53,299 bases of DNA from Vulcanimicrobiota bacterium (GTDB taxonomy: Bacteria; Eremiobacterota; Eremiobacteria; Baltobacterales; Baltobacteraceae), in contig JAQBPL010000123.1 in NCBI GenBank assembly GCA_028287545.1, forward strand, positions 1 to 53,299, read 5' to 3'. The translations under genes and the position numbers were made by a program. The notes beneath the pieces were generated by a model. That model did no database searches. It had not been told where the DNA came from and was given only the letters and a program-made list of their open reading frames with translations. Positions 26,036 through 34,879 of the stretch are shown one piece after another; position 1 is the first letter of the stretch, and every line of letters starts with the position of its first letter.

Positions 26036-27009
26036 CGTACGGGGTCCGTGTCAGCATCATCATCCCGGCCTACAACGCCCAGCGCTACATCGCCGGCGCC
26101 GTCGCATCGGCGCGCGCACAGACGCTCCGCGACATCGAGATCATCGTGGTCGACGACGGATCGCGCGACGGGACCGCGACGGCGGCGCTGGACGCGGCCG
26201 GCAACGACCCGCGCGTGCGGGTAATTTGCTACGAGATGAACCGGGGCGCGGCTCACGCGCGCAACGTCGCCCTCGCGGTCGCGAGCGGAATCTGGATCGC
26301 CCCGCTCGACGCGGACGACGCGTTTTCCGCCGACCGGCTCGCGCGGCTCGTTCCGCTCGCCGAAGGTGCCGGCGCCGATCTTCTCGCCGACAACATCCTG
26401 CTCGAACGCCCCGGCGCGGCCGCGCTGACCGCGTTTCGCCATGGCGAACGTTTTCCGCACCGCCCGCTGAGCCTGAGCCGGTTCCTCGCCCTCGACACGC
26501 CGGGTTCGGAGGACCTTCCCGCGGGGTTCATGCACCCGCTGATGAGGCGCACCTTCCTCGAACGGCACGGGCTGAACTATCCGGAAGACATCCATGCCGG
26601 CGAGGACTTTCACCTCTACGTGCGCGCACTGCTGCGCGGAGCGCGGCTGTTCTGCATCCGCGACGCGTACTACCGCGCGCGCGTCCGCGCCGACTCCCTT
26701 TCGCGCGCCGATCCCCAGCGCAATTCCGATGCATTCGCACGTTCCATCGCGGCGTTGCGCGCCGACGCCGAAGCGCTGGGTCAACGTCCGATCTCGCGCG
26801 CGCTCGGCCGGCGCGCCGATGCCTTTGCATCGTACGCCGAGTACTCGCGACTCGCCGACGCGCTGCGCGAACGGCGCCTAGGCGAAGCGCTCCGGCGCTT
26901 CCCGCTCATCGCGACGCAGCGCTACACGTGGCGGCGCTTGCGCGACGCCGTCGCTCGCCGGCTCGTGCCGCGTCGTCCCGGGGCATTGCGCTCCCTCGGA
27001 GGTTCCTGA
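26032..27009 (+). CDS. family 2 glycosyltransferase (tandem copy B)
   Basis: This is a 325-residue GT-A glycosyltransferase, paralogue of the gene just upstream. It has VSIIIPAYNAQRYIAGAVAS, IIVVDDGSRDGTATAALDA and PLDADDAF, then NYPEDIHAGEDFHLYVRALL and the shared C-terminal pattern FARSIAALRADAEALG. The ATG at 26032 forms an ATGA overlap with copy A; the frame is open much further upstream, but that part is a shadow of copy A. The two copies differ mainly in the middle acceptor region, which suggests different acceptors. Confidence 0.87.
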   Translation: MTYGVRVSIIIPAYNAQRYIAGAVASARAQTLRDIEIIVVDDGSRDGTATAALDAAGNDPRVRVICYEMNRGAAHARNVALAVASGIWIAPLDADDAFSADRLARLVPLAEGAGADLLADNILLERPGAAALTAFRHGERFPHRPLSLSRFLALDTPGSEDLPAGFMHPLMRRTFLERHGLNYPEDIHAGEDFHLYVRALLRGARLFCIRDAYYRARVRADSLSRADPQRNSDAFARSIAALRADAEALGQRPISRALGRRADAFASYAEYSRLADALRERRLGEALRRFPLIATQRYTWRRLRDAVARRLVPRRPGALRSLGGS

Positions 27010-27011
27010 CC

Positions 27012-29039
27012 GTGACTACCGTCGTCGTGGCGCGCCATGCGCCGTATCCGCCGCGCAGCGGAAGCCCGCTGCGCACGTGGCTGACGATCCGCGCCCTTGC
27101 GCGTCTCGGACCCGTGCACGTGTTCTCGGTCGGCGGCGACGCGGCAGCCGCGTCGATGCCCGGCGTCGAGCGATGGGTGCACGTCGACGACGGCGAGTAT
27201 CCCGGAACCGCGCACGGCGGACTGCACCGGCTGGAAAAGCTCCTTCGTCCGCGTGAGTTTCCGCTCGAAGACGACGGCGCCACGAACGATCTCAACCGCC
27301 GCTTGACGGCGTTCGTCGATCGCGCGAAGCCCGACCTCATCGTGCTCTCGCATTGGGCCGATGCGCTTCCCGCCGCACTTGCCGGCCGCGCGAACATCGT
27401 CGTCGACGCGCACAACATCGAGCCGCTGCTCGAGGAAGACCTGCTCCGCAGCCGCGGTGGGCTCACGCTCGCGAAGCGGATGCAGCTGTGGCGGTTTCGC
27501 CGGCGCCACCGTCACTTGTTCCGGAGCGCTCGCCGCGTCTGGGTTCCGAGTGAGGACGACGTGCGCGCGCTCCGGCGTCTGGACCCGCGGTTAGCGGCGC
27601 CCTTTGTGTGGCCGAACGTCGTCGACGTCGAGGAGTATGCCGATCTGCGCACCGGAGCGACGCCGCCTCCGCCGGGCCTCGCACCGAACGGACGCACACT
27701 GGTGTACGTGGGCTGGTACCACTACGTTCCCAACGCTCGCGCCGCGGCGGCCCTCATCGAGCGCGTCTTTCCGCGCCTCGCCGCCGATTTTGCCGACGCC
27801 AGGTTGGTTTTGGTGGGCCGCGATCCTACCGATCTCATGCTCGCGGCCGCGGACCGCGATCCGCGCATCATCGTAACCGGCGGCGTTGCGGACGTTCGGC
27901 CGTACCTGCGGCTGGCCGACGCGTGCGCGGTTCCGCTCACCGAAGGCGGCGGCACCCGGCTGAAGATTCTGGAAGCATTTGCCGCGCAAATCCCCGTGAT
28001 CAGCACGACCAAGGGCGCCGAAGGGCTCGGCGTCGAGGACGGCGTGCAGCTGATCGTCGCCGACGACGACGAGCGCTTCGCGGCCGCTGCCGCGGCGATT
28101 TTCCGCAACCCGATTCCGGCGCTCGAACGGGCGAGCCGCGCCTACACGTTCGTGTGCGAGCGCTACTCGCTCGGCAAGCTGGAACGTCTTCTCCCGCACG
28201 CCCTCGCACCCGCCCAGAGAAACGGACGTGAACACGCCATGTCAAGCAACGTGCAGATGACCGGTTTGTCCGATGCGCAAGATGCGCGTCTCGAGGAGGC
28301 GCTGCGCGGCGTCGAGGGCTGGCTCGGGCCGGTCGAGGCGCGCCTGCTCTACAGCAGCGTTCGTGATTTTCCGCCGATCGACGAGCCGCTTCGCGCCGTT
28401 GAAATCGGGTCGTGGAAGGGCCGCTCGACGATCGCCATGGCGTGCGCGCTCGAGCAGCGAATCGGTGAGGTCGTCGCGATCGACCCGCACGACACCGCCA
28501 GCGTCGACCTGGTCGGCGAGTACGGCGCGGTCGACACGTTCGCAGCCTTCACCGACAATATTCGTCGCGCAGGCGTCGCGAACCGCATACGCGTCGTACG
28601 AAGCACCTCGACGGAAGCCGCGCGCGACGTGCTGACGCGGCCTGTCCACGTCCTCTTCGTCGACGGCTCGCACCGGTATGAAGACGTGAAGAGCGACGTG
28701 CAGCTCTACTTTCCCGCGCTTGCCGGACGCTCGGTCGTGGCGCTCAACGATCCCTCGCGCGACGGCGTGTATCGTGCGCTTCGCGAGTTCGTGCTCACGC
28801 GGGGAGATCTCTTCGACGGCTTCATCGGCGAGAACACGATCTTCTTCACGCGCGACGTCGCTCGGCTCCGCACGATGCACGATCGCGTCGCCGCGGTTCG
28901 CCTGCGCGGATTGCTCTTTCTGCGATATCTCGGACAACGGTACGACGGCGTCATTCCGGGGTGGCTGCGGCGCATGTCGTCCGCCTTTGCGTACCGGATA
29001 ACCGGATACGCGAGAATGACTCGTGCCGGATCGCGTTGA
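27012..29039 (+). CDS. GT4 glycosyltransferase fused to a class I SAM methyltransferase
   Basis: The GTG at 27012 follows GGAGG (26998) and opens a 675-residue frame. Residues 1-400 are a GT-B enzyme of the family 4/WsaF-like kind: APYPPRSGSPLRTWLTIRAL, VDAHNIEPLLEEDL, YVGWYHYVPNARAAA, EGGGTRLKILEAFA. After a short linker, Met410 (ATG 28239) begins a methyltransferase of the Methyltransf_24 type: VEIGSWKGRSTIAMA, VVAIDPHD and LFVDGSHRYEDVKSDVQLYF. It may glycosylate and O-methylate the same residue or cap the chain. Internal initiation at Met410 could also yield the methyltransferase alone. The frame is continuous, with no stop between the domains. Confidence 0.8.
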   Translation: MTTVVVARHAPYPPRSGSPLRTWLTIRALARLGPVHVFSVGGDAAAASMPGVERWVHVDDGEYPGTAHGGLHRLEKLLRPREFPLEDDGATNDLNRRLTAFVDRAKPDLIVLSHWADALPAALAGRANIVVDAHNIEPLLEEDLLRSRGGLTLAKRMQLWRFRRRHRHLFRSARRVWVPSEDDVRALRRLDPRLAAPFVWPNVVDVEEYADLRTGATPPPPGLAPNGRTLVYVGWYHYVPNARAAAALIERVFPRLAADFADARLVLVGRDPTDLMLAAADRDPRIIVTGGVADVRPYLRLADACAVPLTEGGGTRLKILEAFAAQIPVISTTKGAEGLGVEDGVQLIVADDDERFAAAAAAIFRNPIPALERASRAYTFVCERYSLGKLERLLPHALAPAQRNGREHAMSSNVQMTGLSDAQDARLEEALRGVEGWLGPVEARLLYSSVRDFPPIDEPLRAVEIGSWKGRSTIAMACALEQRIGEVVAIDPHDTASVDLVGEYGAVDTFAAFTDNIRRAGVANRIRVVRSTSTEAARDVLTRPVHVLFVDGSHRYEDVKSDVQLYFPALAGRSVVALNDPSRDGVYRALREFVLTRGDLFDGFIGENTIFFTRDVARLRTMHDRVAAVRLRGLLFLRYLGQRYDGVIPGWLRRMSSAFAYRITGYARMTRAGSR

Positions 29040-31131
29040 CCGCTGGAGCGTGCTTCGGCCGGTTGCGAAACGTTGTTATCTGCCCTGGCGCCACGTCAGT
29101 TCCGCGTCGGATCGGCGATTGGAGCGAGCAGTTCGAGGCGCCGCTTGGGTAAGCATCGATATCTTCGATACCGCGGTGTTCCGGTGCGTTCCCGAACCGG
29201 AGGACGTATTCGAGATCGTCGGCATCCGCGCTCGAGGCAGAGCCGGGATGCCTTCCAGCCCGCAGCGGTTCCGAGCGCACAGGGCCGAGGCGGAACGATC
29301 GGCCCGCGAGGAAGCAGGGCTGCTTTCGCGGGCTCAGGACGTTACGCTCGACCAGATCTACGCGTGCCTGCACGACGCGCTGCCGGAACTCGACGTCGAG
29401 GACACGATGAGGGAGGAACTCGCCGTCGAGCGTGCGGTCTGCGTCGCAAATCCGGACATCAAGGCGTTCTACGAGCGCCTGCAGCGGGACGGCCGAAACG
29501 TCGCCTTCGTCTCCGATACGTATCTGCCGGCGTCGTTCATCGACGAGCTTTTGACGTCGGTAGGCTACGGCGGGTGCCACGAGCTCTTCGTCTCGAGCGA
29601 GTGCAACGCGACGAAGAACCACGGCGCTTTATTTTCCCAGGTCGCGGCGGCGCTCGATGCGCCGCCGGATCGAATCCTGCACGTCGGAGACCGGTTTCGG
29701 TCGGACTTTCATAACGGCCGCAAAGCGGGGCTCCAGACCTATTGGTACCGCAAGAGGATCAAGCCGCGCGAGCAGTTTCGGTCGGAGGCTACGCTGGCGG
29801 GAAACGCCCTCGCTCGAATCGAGGCGCTGGCAATCGAGGGCGGGGACGAAGAACGCGACCGCTTCGAGGCGTTTGCCGCGGGCGTCTTGGGCCCGCTGTT
29901 TCTCGGACTCACGCAATGGCTGGCTCGTTCCGTGAAAGAGCAGGCCGCCGAGCTGGTGCTGATCTGCGCCCGAGACGGCTACGTCATCCAGCAGATCTAC
30001 GAGCGTCTGCGGCGTTCCGGCGACTTACCGCCGTCGTCCTATTTCATGGCATCCAGACGCGCCCTGGCCTTCCCGGCGTTGAAGAAGGTCGACGAACGCG
30101 CGCTCGAGGTGACGCTCTGCGTCGGTGCCGACGGCGCACCCATGCAGGCTTTCTTCGAGCGCATCGGTCTCGACATCGCCGCCTTCCCCGTTGAATTGCG
30201 CGAAACGGGCTGCGACCCGACGACCAGGGTCGCGACAGCTCCGGACTACGCCAAGCTCCGCACGCTCTTCACTCGCCTCGAGCCGCACGTGCTGGAAGCC
30301 GCGGCGGCCGAACGTCCGTTGCTCCTGGAGTATTTTCGCTCGACGGGCTTTTCCGCGAACCTCGAGCAGCTTGCGTTCTTCGACATCGGTTGGGGCGGTT
30401 CGCTGTTCGAAGCGACGTCGGCGGTGGTACGCGAAGTCGGAGCGCGCACCGAGTGTCGGGCCTACTATCTGGCCACCGACGAGCGCATTCTGAACCTTCG
30501 AAGCGAGGCGGGGACCGCGACGTCGTGGCTGTCGCACGCCGGAACGCCGGCCGACGTGCACCAGGCCGTCCATGCGGCGTTGTGGCTGCTGGAGGTCTTC
30601 TTCTGCGCTCCGCACGGATCCGTCGTCGGCTATCGCCGCGACGAGGCCGGCGCTGCGGCCCCGGTCTTGCGTGAGTTCGATCCCGACTCTCCTCAAGCAC
30701 GGGCTGTTTCGGGGATCCACGAAGCGTCGCTGCGGTTCGTCGATCGATGGCTTGCGATTTTCGGTGATGCGGGCCCGGAGATCTCGAGCGACGATGCGTT
30801 CAGACGCCTCCAGCGGTTCGTCGAACGGCCGACCAATCGCGAAATCGCCGCGTTCGGCGAGTTCACGCACCTGGATCACCTCGGATCGACCGCCATCGAG
30901 CGGCCCTTGGCGCCGGCGGTGTCGCTCTGGGAAATGCTGACTCACCCGAAGGCCGTCGTCGCTCGATATCGGAGCTGCTTCTGGAAACTGGGATTCCTGC
31001 AGCGATTGCTCCGCAGCGGTTCCTCGGCGCGCGTGCTCTCGAGGGTCCTTCGTCAACGAGGGCGAGTTCGTTCGATCTGGCACCGCGTGCGCGGAAGCGT
31101 TTCCGTCAAGTTCGCCGCCCGTCCATCGTGA
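29023..31131 (+). CDS. HAD-superfamily protein of the COG5610 type found in polysaccharide loci
   Basis: The protein has 702 residues. The first 250 form a HAD hydrolase: motif I SIDIFDTAVFR (D46), motif II VSDTYLP, motif III lysine in ATKNHGALF and motif IV HVGDRFRSDF. A cap-like insertion lies between motifs I and II. The remaining 450 residues form a long C-terminal domain with a second DIGWGGSLFEATSAV segment, matching large HAD proteins of unknown substrate that often sit among glycosyltransferases. It may remove a phosphate from a sugar intermediate. The GTG at 29023 overlaps the previous gene by 17 bases; a GTG at 29050 is an alternative. Confidence 0.7.
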   Translation: MPDRVDRWSVLRPVAKRCYLPWRHVSSASDRRLERAVRGAAWVSIDIFDTAVFRCVPEPEDVFEIVGIRARGRAGMPSSPQRFRAHRAEAERSAREEAGLLSRAQDVTLDQIYACLHDALPELDVEDTMREELAVERAVCVANPDIKAFYERLQRDGRNVAFVSDTYLPASFIDELLTSVGYGGCHELFVSSECNATKNHGALFSQVAAALDAPPDRILHVGDRFRSDFHNGRKAGLQTYWYRKRIKPREQFRSEATLAGNALARIEALAIEGGDEERDRFEAFAAGVLGPLFLGLTQWLARSVKEQAAELVLICARDGYVIQQIYERLRRSGDLPPSSYFMASRRALAFPALKKVDERALEVTLCVGADGAPMQAFFERIGLDIAAFPVELRETGCDPTTRVATAPDYAKLRTLFTRLEPHVLEAAAAERPLLLEYFRSTGFSANLEQLAFFDIGWGGSLFEATSAVVREVGARTECRAYYLATDERILNLRSEAGTATSWLSHAGTPADVHQAVHAALWLLEVFFCAPHGSVVGYRRDEAGAAAPVLREFDPDSPQARAVSGIHEASLRFVDRWLAIFGDAGPEISSDDAFRRLQRFVERPTNREIAAFGEFTHLDHLGSTAIERPLAPAVSLWEMLTHPKAVVARYRSCFWKLGFLQRLLRSGSSARVLSRVLRQRGRVRSIWHRVRGSVSVKFAARPS

Positions 31132-31161
31132 GATCAATTTGAGCCAAGTGAGGGGCAACTC

Positions 31162-32403
31162 TTGAAAATCGCGCACGTGAGCAAAAGCGATGCTTGGGGC
31201 GGCGGCGCCAGTCGCACCGCACAAGATCTCACGGCATCCCTCAACGCTCGCGGACACACGGCCACGCATTTCTGCGCGTGGGCCGGTGGAGGGTTCGGTG
31301 AAACGCGACGGCCGCTGTTCGGTACGGGGCTGATTCAGCGCGTGACGCGGAAGGCGCACCGCGTGGCCGGCAGGATCGGATTCCCCGAGGTGGTGCCGTT
31401 CGAGCTGCCCATGCTGATCGCGCAAGGACTCGTGCGCGATTACGACGTCGTCCATTTCCACGATCTCACCACCGCAATATCGCCGCTGACCGTCCGCTAT
31501 GTGTCCTCTCGGCGTCCGACGTTCTGGACGCTGCACGACTTTTCACCCGTTACCGGCGGGTGCATTTTCCCGTTCGGGTGCGAACGATATAAAACACGAT
31601 GCGGCGCGGATGGGGGATGTCCGCAGCTTGCGGACTGGCCGCTCGAGTGCAAGACCGATCAAACGGGACTCATGCAGGGCATAAAGGCATCACTGCACCG
31701 CACGCGTCGCGTGCATACCATCGTCGGCTCGAACTGGATGGCCGACTCGGCGGTCGCGAGCGGGAAAATACCCATTCGTCCTACCGTCATCCCGGTCAGC
31801 GTCGATACACAGCTGTTCCGCCCGGCGGACGATCGTGTCGCCTTGCGCCGCAGCCTCGGGCTGCCGACTGATGCTCCGATCGTGCTGGTGTCCGGTTCGT
31901 TGCTCTCGGACGAACGAAAGGGAATCCGATATTCCTTGGCGGCGATTGCGGCGTGCGCCGACCTCTCACCATTCGCGCTCGTCGTCGGCGGCGAGCCTGA
32001 CGATCGCTTTAGAGCCGCCATCGGCTCTATCCCGCACAAAGCAACCGGTTACGTCTCCGATCAGGAGCAGCTCGCGCGCTGGTACGCGGCAGCCGATGTG
32101 TTCTTGTTCTGCTCGTTAGCCGAGACCGGACCGCTTTCCGCGGTAGAGACCATGGCGTGCGGAACGCCGTTCGTCGGCTTCGAAGCGGGAGGCCTCTCTG
32201 ATATGATCGTTCAGTACGAGACGGGCATCGTCGTAGCGCAACGCGACGAGGCAGCCTTAGCGCTCGCGCTGCGTCAGACTCTGAGCGACGGACGCGCGGC
32301 GGTTTGGGGACGAGCGGCGCGTCAGCGCGCCGAGTCGCACTATTCGTACGAAGCCTACACCGACCGTCACGTCGCGCTGTACGAACAGGCACTGGCTCCG
32401 TAA
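31162..32403 (+). CDS. family 4 glycosyltransferase (WcaC-like)
   Basis: This 413-residue GT-B enzyme is the last gene of the plus-strand operon. The TTG at 31162 has GAGGGG upstream. The N-terminal half has the family pattern MKIAHVSKSDAWGGGASR, FWTLHDFSPVTGGCIFPFGC and the cysteine-bearing CGADGGCPQL, as in colanic-acid WcaC-type enzymes. The C-terminal half has VLVSGSLLSDERKGI and the donor site CSLAETGPLSAVETMACGTP. The four or five cysteines near residues 137-175 are typical of this subgroup. Specificity is unknown. The codons look slightly less GC-biased than the upstream genes. Confidence 0.86.
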   Translation: MKIAHVSKSDAWGGGASRTAQDLTASLNARGHTATHFCAWAGGGFGETRRPLFGTGLIQRVTRKAHRVAGRIGFPEVVPFELPMLIAQGLVRDYDVVHFHDLTTAISPLTVRYVSSRRPTFWTLHDFSPVTGGCIFPFGCERYKTRCGADGGCPQLADWPLECKTDQTGLMQGIKASLHRTRRVHTIVGSNWMADSAVASGKIPIRPTVIPVSVDTQLFRPADDRVALRRSLGLPTDAPIVLVSGSLLSDERKGIRYSLAAIAACADLSPFALVVGGEPDDRFRAAIGSIPHKATGYVSDQEQLARWYAAADVFLFCSLAETGPLSAVETMACGTPFVGFEAGGLSDMIVQYETGIVVAQRDEAALALALRQTLSDGRAAVWGRAARQRAESHYSYEAYTDRHVALYEQALAP

Positions 32404-32419
32404 GCGGCCGGCCCGAGGA

Positions 32420-32626
32420 TCAGGAGGCCTCGCCTCCGATCGTATCTGCGGAGCCGGCATGCGAGAGCTCAGACGATCGCTCGGGTTCGAGGTCGATATG
32501 GTGCGCCTCGCTCGCAGCGGGATATTCGGCGGAGTCGATTTCCAGGCGAGAAAACCGGCCCGACGCGGCCTCTGATGCCAGCGATGCTCGAGACCGCCCG
32601 GCGCCGGAGAACGTAAGACGGCTCAT
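32420..32626 (-). CDS. possible small protein at the end of the GT4 operon
   Basis: This is a 68-residue frame whose ATG (32626) overlaps the stop of the upstream GT4 gene as ATGA, the same coupling used between real genes here. The product is Ser/Ala/Glu-rich with no membrane helix or known motif. A short hairpin (GGAGGC-CTC-GCCTCC, 32423-32437) lies at its end. The coupling argues for a gene; the composition argues for caution. Confidence 0.3.
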   Translation of the reverse strand: MSRLTFSGAGRSRASLASEAASGRFSRLEIDSAEYPAASEAHHIDLEPERSSELSHAGSADTIGGEAS

Positions 32627-33759
32627 GCGCTGGTGATCCAGCGCGGCCTGGCGAGCGGGCGCTCAAGCCGCTCCCACGCGGCGTTGACGAGCTCCGCGAG
32701 CGTCGCGCCGAAGCGCTCGTGCCCGAACGTCTCGGCGTGGGCGCGGATCCGGCCGCGATCGAACGGAAGCCGTTCCAGGCGGTGAATCGCTTCGACGAAC
32801 GCATCGACGGTCTGCTCGCCGGCGAAGACGCCGGTCACACCGTCGACGACGGTCTCGCACGCCCCGCCCGCGCCGTAGGCCACGACGGGACGTCCGCAGG
32901 CCATCATCTCGACCGGTGCCATCCCGAAATCCTCGAACGCCGGGAACAGCATGGCGCGCGCACCGCGCATGAGCGCCACCAACTCGGCGTCGGAGACGTG
33001 TCCGCGGTACTCGACGTGCGGCGCCTGGAGCACGTCGCGGCCGGGTCCGGTTCCGACGACGATCAGGCGCCGCCCGAGAGCGGCGGTCGCCGCGACGGCG
33101 AGGTCGATGCGCTTGTACGGCACCAGGCGCGAGGCGACGAGGTAGTAGTCCGCGTCAAGCGCGGTGCCGTGCGGAGTGAAGCGCGAGACGTCGATGGGCG
33201 GATGGAGAACGCGGCTGTCGCGGGCGTAGTGCTTCGCGATCCTGGCGCGCGTCGTCTCGCTGTTCGCGACGAACTCGTCGACGCGCCCTGCGGTCATGTA
33301 GTCCCACGCCCGTAGGCGCCCGAGCATCGCGCCGGCGAGTGGTCGAGCGGGCGCCGGAAGGGTGCGCAGCTCGTCGAACGGCCGCTCCCACAAGGCGCGC
33401 ATCGGCGTGTGGCAGTAGCAGATATGGTGCTGGCGCGCGTTGCGCAAAAGCCCTTTCGCCGCGGTATGGTGCGAGGAGAGGATCACGTCGTAGCCGCTGA
33501 GGTCAAAACTTTCGACCGCTCCCGGATACAAGGGGAGGAACCACCGATGGCGCCTGGCTGCGCCGGGTATTCGCGCAAGTCCAGATGAGCGGATGCGCGG
33601 CGCGAGCGACGCGGGCCCGTGCTCTTCGGAATACAAAATCGCGAAGATCGGCGCGTTGGGAAACGTCTGCGCCATCACCTCGACGCAGCGTTCCGCGCCG
33701 CCGCGCTGGACGAGCGGATCCGAGACGATCGCGACGCGCGGACTAAGCGACCGCGGCAT
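32623..33759 (-). CDS. family 4 glycosyltransferase (mannosyltransferase-like)
   Basis: This is a 378-residue GT-B enzyme. RVAIVSDPLVQRGGAERCVE and the block YDVILSSHHTAAKGLL with HHICYCHTPMRALWE are typical of the WbaZ-like mannosyltransferase group. VLHPPIDVSRF, YYLVASRLVPYKRIDLAV and the donor motif FPAFEDFGMAPVEMMACG complete the fold. It is the third gene of a three-gene minus-strand operon and overlaps the preceding gene by 17 bases. It converges on the plus-strand operon, and the intervening 219 bases hold only the small frame at 32420-32626. Confidence 0.88.
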   Translation of the reverse strand: MPRSLSPRVAIVSDPLVQRGGAERCVEVMAQTFPNAPIFAILYSEEHGPASLAPRIRSSGLARIPGAARRHRWFLPLYPGAVESFDLSGYDVILSSHHTAAKGLLRNARQHHICYCHTPMRALWERPFDELRTLPAPARPLAGAMLGRLRAWDYMTAGRVDEFVANSETTRARIAKHYARDSRVLHPPIDVSRFTPHGTALDADYYLVASRLVPYKRIDLAVAATAALGRRLIVVGTGPGRDVLQAPHVEYRGHVSDAELVALMRGARAMLFPAFEDFGMAPVEMMACGRPVVAYGAGGACETVVDGVTGVFAGEQTVDAFVEAIHRLERLPFDRGRIRAHAETFGHERFGATLAELVNAAWERLERPLARPRWITSA

Positions 33760-34879
33760 CGATCACGCGGACGGTCTGGGAGGCGATCTGCGCGGCGTCG
33801 AAGCGTCCGATTCCCGCACGCGCCGCGACGCGGGCGGCGCGCAGCCGCTCCGGGTCGCGCAAATATGCGACGATCGCGGCGGCGAACGCCTCTTCGTCCC
33901 CGGCCGGAACGGCACGTCCGGTGACGCCCTCAATCAACGTCTCCGCCGCGCCGCTGTCGTCGAAACAGACGCTGGGCGTCCCGCACGCGGCCGCCTCGAT
34001 CACCGCGCGTCCGAACGCCTCGCGCGTCGAACAGTTGCAGTTGACGTCACTGGCGGCGTAGATACCGGTCGCGTCGTCGGTCCACGGCAAGAACGCGATG
34101 CGATCGTGCAGCCCCAAGCGGTCGGCGAGCGCGTGCAGCTCGGGGACGAAGTCCGCGTCGCGAAAGACCGGCGCGCCGGCGATCACGAAGCGCGCCGGGA
34201 TCGACTCGTTGACGCGTGCGGCGACGCGCAAGAAGCGGTCGTGCCCTTTCCAGCGGTTGATGCGGCCGACCAGCGAGACCACGGGCAGATCGTTCGGCAG
34301 ACCGAGCGCCGCGCGCGCGCCGGCCCGCTCGGGGACCCGGGCGTAGCGATCGAGGTCGAGCGGTGCGTAGATCACGCTGGTCGGTCCGACTGCGATGGTA
34401 TCGGCGACGATCTGCGAGCACGCGATTCGTGCGCGCGACCCCAGCCGCGCGGCGACGCGAAGCGCGGTCAGCGCTTTTCCGCCGATCATATCGTGAAAGT
34501 GCATCACGCACGGGACGTCGGCGAGGCGCGCGGCCAATGCACCGACGAGATGCGCCTTCATCGAATTGGTGTAGACCGCGTCGACGCGGCGCCGCGCTAG
34601 GACCTCCGCGAGCCGGCGAGCGGCATCGTACGCGGCGAAGGCCGCACCGAACCGTAACCGCTCCCGCGTGGAGCGGAGGATCGCTTCGTGGACCGGAACG
34701 ATCGCGACGTCCCAGCCGTCGGAGCGAAGGCGCTGCGCGAACGCGCCGTCCTCGAACAGCACGATCGACGGTTCGATCGCCTCGCGCGGCAGATGCTTGA
34801 GCAGCGTCGCGAGGGTATGTTCGGCGCCGCCGGCCGTCGCGCCGACGTGATCGACGAACGCGACACGCAACGCGTTCAT
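33743..34879 (-). CDS. family 4 glycosyltransferase
   Basis: This is a 378-residue GT-B enzyme from the ATG at 34879, which overlaps the upstream stop as ATGA. The frame is open to 35473, but that stretch is a shadow of the neighbouring gene. Key blocks are LRVAFVDHVGATAGGAEHTLA, VDAVYTNSMKAHLVGALAAR, VVSLVGRINRWKGHDRFLRV and the donor site STREAFGRAVIEAAACGTP. The early GGAEHTLATLL pattern is common in GT4 enzymes of cell-surface polysaccharide loci. The donor and acceptor are not predictable. Confidence 0.87.
   Translation of the reverse strand: MNALRVAFVDHVGATAGGAEHTLATLLKHLPREAIEPSIVLFEDGAFAQRLRSDGWDVAIVPVHEAILRSTRERLRFGAAFAAYDAARRLAEVLARRRVDAVYTNSMKAHLVGALAARLADVPCVMHFHDMIGGKALTALRVAARLGSRARIACSQIVADTIAVGPTSVIYAPLDLDRYARVPERAGARAALGLPNDLPVVSLVGRINRWKGHDRFLRVAARVNESIPARFVIAGAPVFRDADFVPELHALADRLGLHDRIAFLPWTDDATGIYAASDVNCNCSTREAFGRAVIEAAACGTPSVCFDDSGAAETLIEGVTGRAVPAGDEEAFAAAIVAYLRDPERLRAARVAARAGIGRFDAAQIASQTVRVIDAAVA

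Noticed and set aside
25614..27011. Upstream extension of the GT4-methyltransferase frame
   Set aside because: The 466 codons before 27012 overlap two GT2 genes in another frame and have no family-like content. The GTG at 27012 has a strong ribosome-binding site.
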